Assembly: GCA_016192065.1 (NCBI GenBank)
Contig: JACPUX010000002.1
Location: 1 to 64,000 of the forward strand
DNA from: Betaproteobacteria bacterium
GTDB taxonomy: Bacteria; Pseudomonadota; Gammaproteobacteria; Burkholderiales; Casimicrobiaceae
DNA: 64,000 bases
Reading direction: 5' to 3'
Made by a program: the position numbers and the translations under genes. The notes beneath the pieces are model-generated. The model searched no databases and had not been told where the DNA came from. It saw only the letters and a program-made list of their open reading frames with translations. Below are positions 62,629 to 64,000 of this stretch, piece by piece; the stretch's first letter is position 1; every line of letters starts with the position of its first letter.

Positions 62629-62791
62629 TGTCTCAACCCATAAGGTTCGCTATGTTCGACGCGTCCCGCAGCGCCGATGGCTTGGTCACTCATCCTCGCC
62701 ATCGCTACGGCTATGGCTGCGGTTCGCGTCGCGCCCTCGGCGCGCGGATACGCGTCTCGGCAGGTACGCAAACTTATGGGTTGAGACACTA
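62626..62791. mobile_element. TA-flanked MITE-like element with 19-bp perfect inverted repeats
   Basis: TAGTGTCTCAACCCATAAG (62626-62644) is the exact reverse complement of CTTATGGGTTGAGACACTA (62773-62791). Outermost bases are TA on both sides, as expected from IS630/mariner-type TA target duplication. The 162-bp body between the TA pairs carries no gene. Its left end supplies the stop codon of the LuxR-type gene. Confidence 0.78.
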
Positions 62792-62843
62792 GGTGCTCCG
62801 CGACCGATCGGGCCGTTGATCAGCGCACGATCGGTAAGCCCCT

Positions 62844-63980
62844 TCAGTCGAAGCGCAAGGCCGCCAGCAAGCCGTTATTGATGAGTGCGACCAGCTCGGC
62901 TTGCCGCCGGACGCCGGTCTTATCAAAGATGGCGCGCAATTGGCTGCGCACTGTATGCACGGATATGGCATGCCGTTCGGCTAGGTCTTTGGCGCTGAGG
63001 CCTTCGACCAGACCCCGCGCGAGGCGCGTTTCGGCGGGCGTGAGGTGATAGCTGGCGGCGACGCGCTGCCAGGGTACATTGCCGCCGCAGCGTTCGGAAA
63101 TGAACACCGCGGCGCAGGCGGCCGGTGCGGCCAGCTCCGGGGCGAGACGCTCACGCGCCAGGGGCGCCACCCAAACCTGGAGCGCATCGGGCTCGGCGCC
63201 AAAACGCGCTTCGCCTTCGCCATCGAGTCCGTCGCCGATGGCAGTGAGCGCGGCGGCGGCGACCATGCCCTGCAAACGCCCGGTGTCTTCGGGTTTGGCC
63301 AGTTCCAGGGCTCCCGGCCCGAGCTTCAAGCCGCAGCGTCCTTGCAAGGCCTCGGCGGCGCGATTGACGAAAAACGGCCGTGCGGCGGTGTCAGCGAGTA
63401 TAACGCCCACCCGCAGGCGGTCGAGCGCGGCACAGACCAAGGTTTCGTAGTGCTTGGCCTCGGCGAGGCGCAGGTGCATTTGCACGGCACGTGCGACGTG
63501 CGGGAGGATGCGTTCGAGAAGTTTGATGTCATCGCTACTGAACGGTCCGGCGCGTCGGCCGCGCTGAAACCCGGTTTGGATGGTGCCATTGCGATCGCGG
63601 GCCAGTGTGCTGCCGACGAGGTGAATCTTGTCCTGCGGCTTGGCGAAGTCGTTGTACCACTCGCTGCGTTCGTGTTCACGCGGGTCGACGACCAATTCAC
63701 CGCGCCGGATCCCTCCCGCCGGCAAGAGGTCGTAGTGGCGTTGATAGGGATCGAGTTTGCAGAAATGCTCGCGATAGGCCTTGACCCAACATGCGTCGTA
63801 GTCCTGCGTGCAGATGTAGTTGACGCCGCCGCCCGGCAACTGCGCGCGTCGCAGCATCGCGCCGTTGGCGTCGACGGCGGCGGCGATTCGCTCCATCACT
63901 TGCGGCCAGCGCTGTGCATGCAGCGCGGCGTCGTAGAGATCGCCCACCAGACCCAAGGCTTTTGACTCGATGTCGGCCAC
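62844..63980 (-). CDS. LuxR-type HTH transcriptional regulator B
   Basis: A 378-residue protein like regulator A. The HTH is LTPAETRLARGLVEGLSAKD with AISVHTVRSQLRAIFDKTGV (about residues 310-365). The N-terminal region has a conserved Trp/Tyr-rich start and a central block (LLERILPHVARAVQMHLRL) also seen in A as RIVAKVLPHLRRSLAIRAKL. GTG start at 63980 has AGGGGGCA upstream and is complete within the window. It is convergent with A across the MITE. Target genes unknown. Confidence 0.8.
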   Translation of the reverse strand: MADIESKALGLVGDLYDAALHAQRWPQVMERIAAAVDANGAMLRRAQLPGGGVNYICTQDYDACWVKAYREHFCKLDPYQRHYDLLPAGGIRRGELVVDPREHERSEWYNDFAKPQDKIHLVGSTLARDRNGTIQTGFQRGRRAGPFSSDDIKLLERILPHVARAVQMHLRLAEAKHYETLVCAALDRLRVGVILADTAARPFFVNRAAEALQGRCGLKLGPGALELAKPEDTGRLQGMVAAAALTAIGDGLDGEGEARFGAEPDALQVWVAPLARERLAPELAAPAACAAVFISERCGGNVPWQRVAASYHLTPAETRLARGLVEGLSAKDLAERHAISVHTVRSQLRAIFDKTGVRRQAELVALINNGLLAALRFD

Positions 63981-64000
63981 ACTGCCCCCTGTTTGTTTCT

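Overview
The window reads as a chromosomal segment of a GC-rich betaproteobacterium, plausibly of the Rhodocyclales or a neighbouring order. The support is gene order and protein character: argH divergent from an algZ-algR pair, a ybhP-clsB-like pair, an ATM1-type exporter, recN-nadK, and Wzc/LapD-type envelope systems. The genus cannot be fixed from this sequence. I saw no rRNA, tRNA, CRISPR array or complete insertion sequence.

Region 1 (1-26 kb) is mostly housekeeping and metabolism: a TTG-started hutF coupled to a curlin-repeat-like secreted protein, a MaoC/FAS1-like hydratase, a Rep-type helicase, apaH, a PlsC acyltransferase, a CsgG-like lipoprotein, a PfkB kinase, algR-algZ, argH, a GarR-like reductase, a PCu(A)C chaperone, an OsmC protein, a lipid/export operon (ybhP-like, clsB, ATM1-like ABC exporter), pbpG, an FAD dehydrogenase with a TPP enzyme, recN and nadK. 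Between osmC and the ybhP-clsB operon, at about 14482-14589, lies a strong candidate small RNA. Two hairpins each display CCUCCUCC (anti-Shine-Dalgarno) in the loop, followed by a textbook Rho-independent terminator.

Region 2 (26.5-60 kb) is a large Wzy-type exopolysaccharide/capsule locus in two halves. A forward operon encodes an outer-membrane beta-barrel, a Wza-like exporter, a Wzc-like tyrosine autokinase, a LapG-type protease and a LapD-type c-di-GMP receptor. A long reverse-strand set encodes a CpsB-type phosphatase, a TPR membrane protein, a WecA/WbpL-like initiating transferase, an O-antigen ligase-like protein, two nucleotide-sugar dehydrogenases, a UDP-uronate epimerase, a flippase fused to a glycosyltransferase, three more GT4 transferases, a 78-residue unknown, a polymerase-like protein, a methyltransferase, an asparagine synthase-like amidotransferase and a last GT4. 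Many junctions are 4-base stop/start overlaps. The sugar enzymes predict an acidic polymer rich in uronic acids, some possibly amidated. The middle of the reverse half (about 40.6-52 kb) is visibly less GC-rich than its flanks.

Between the two halves sits an accessory patch (33.6-40.5 kb): a MITE-like element, a Sel1-repeat protein, a heparinase II/III-like protein, an orphan AAA/DUF4143 ATPase and a hipBA toxin-antitoxin pair. The hipBA promoter and a HipB-type operator can be read in the sequence. REP-like palindromes are scattered through this patch.

Region 3 (60.8-64 kb) holds a small secreted protein with its own terminator and two LuxR-type regulators facing each other, separated by a TA-flanked MITE-like element with 19-bp perfect terminal inverted repeats.
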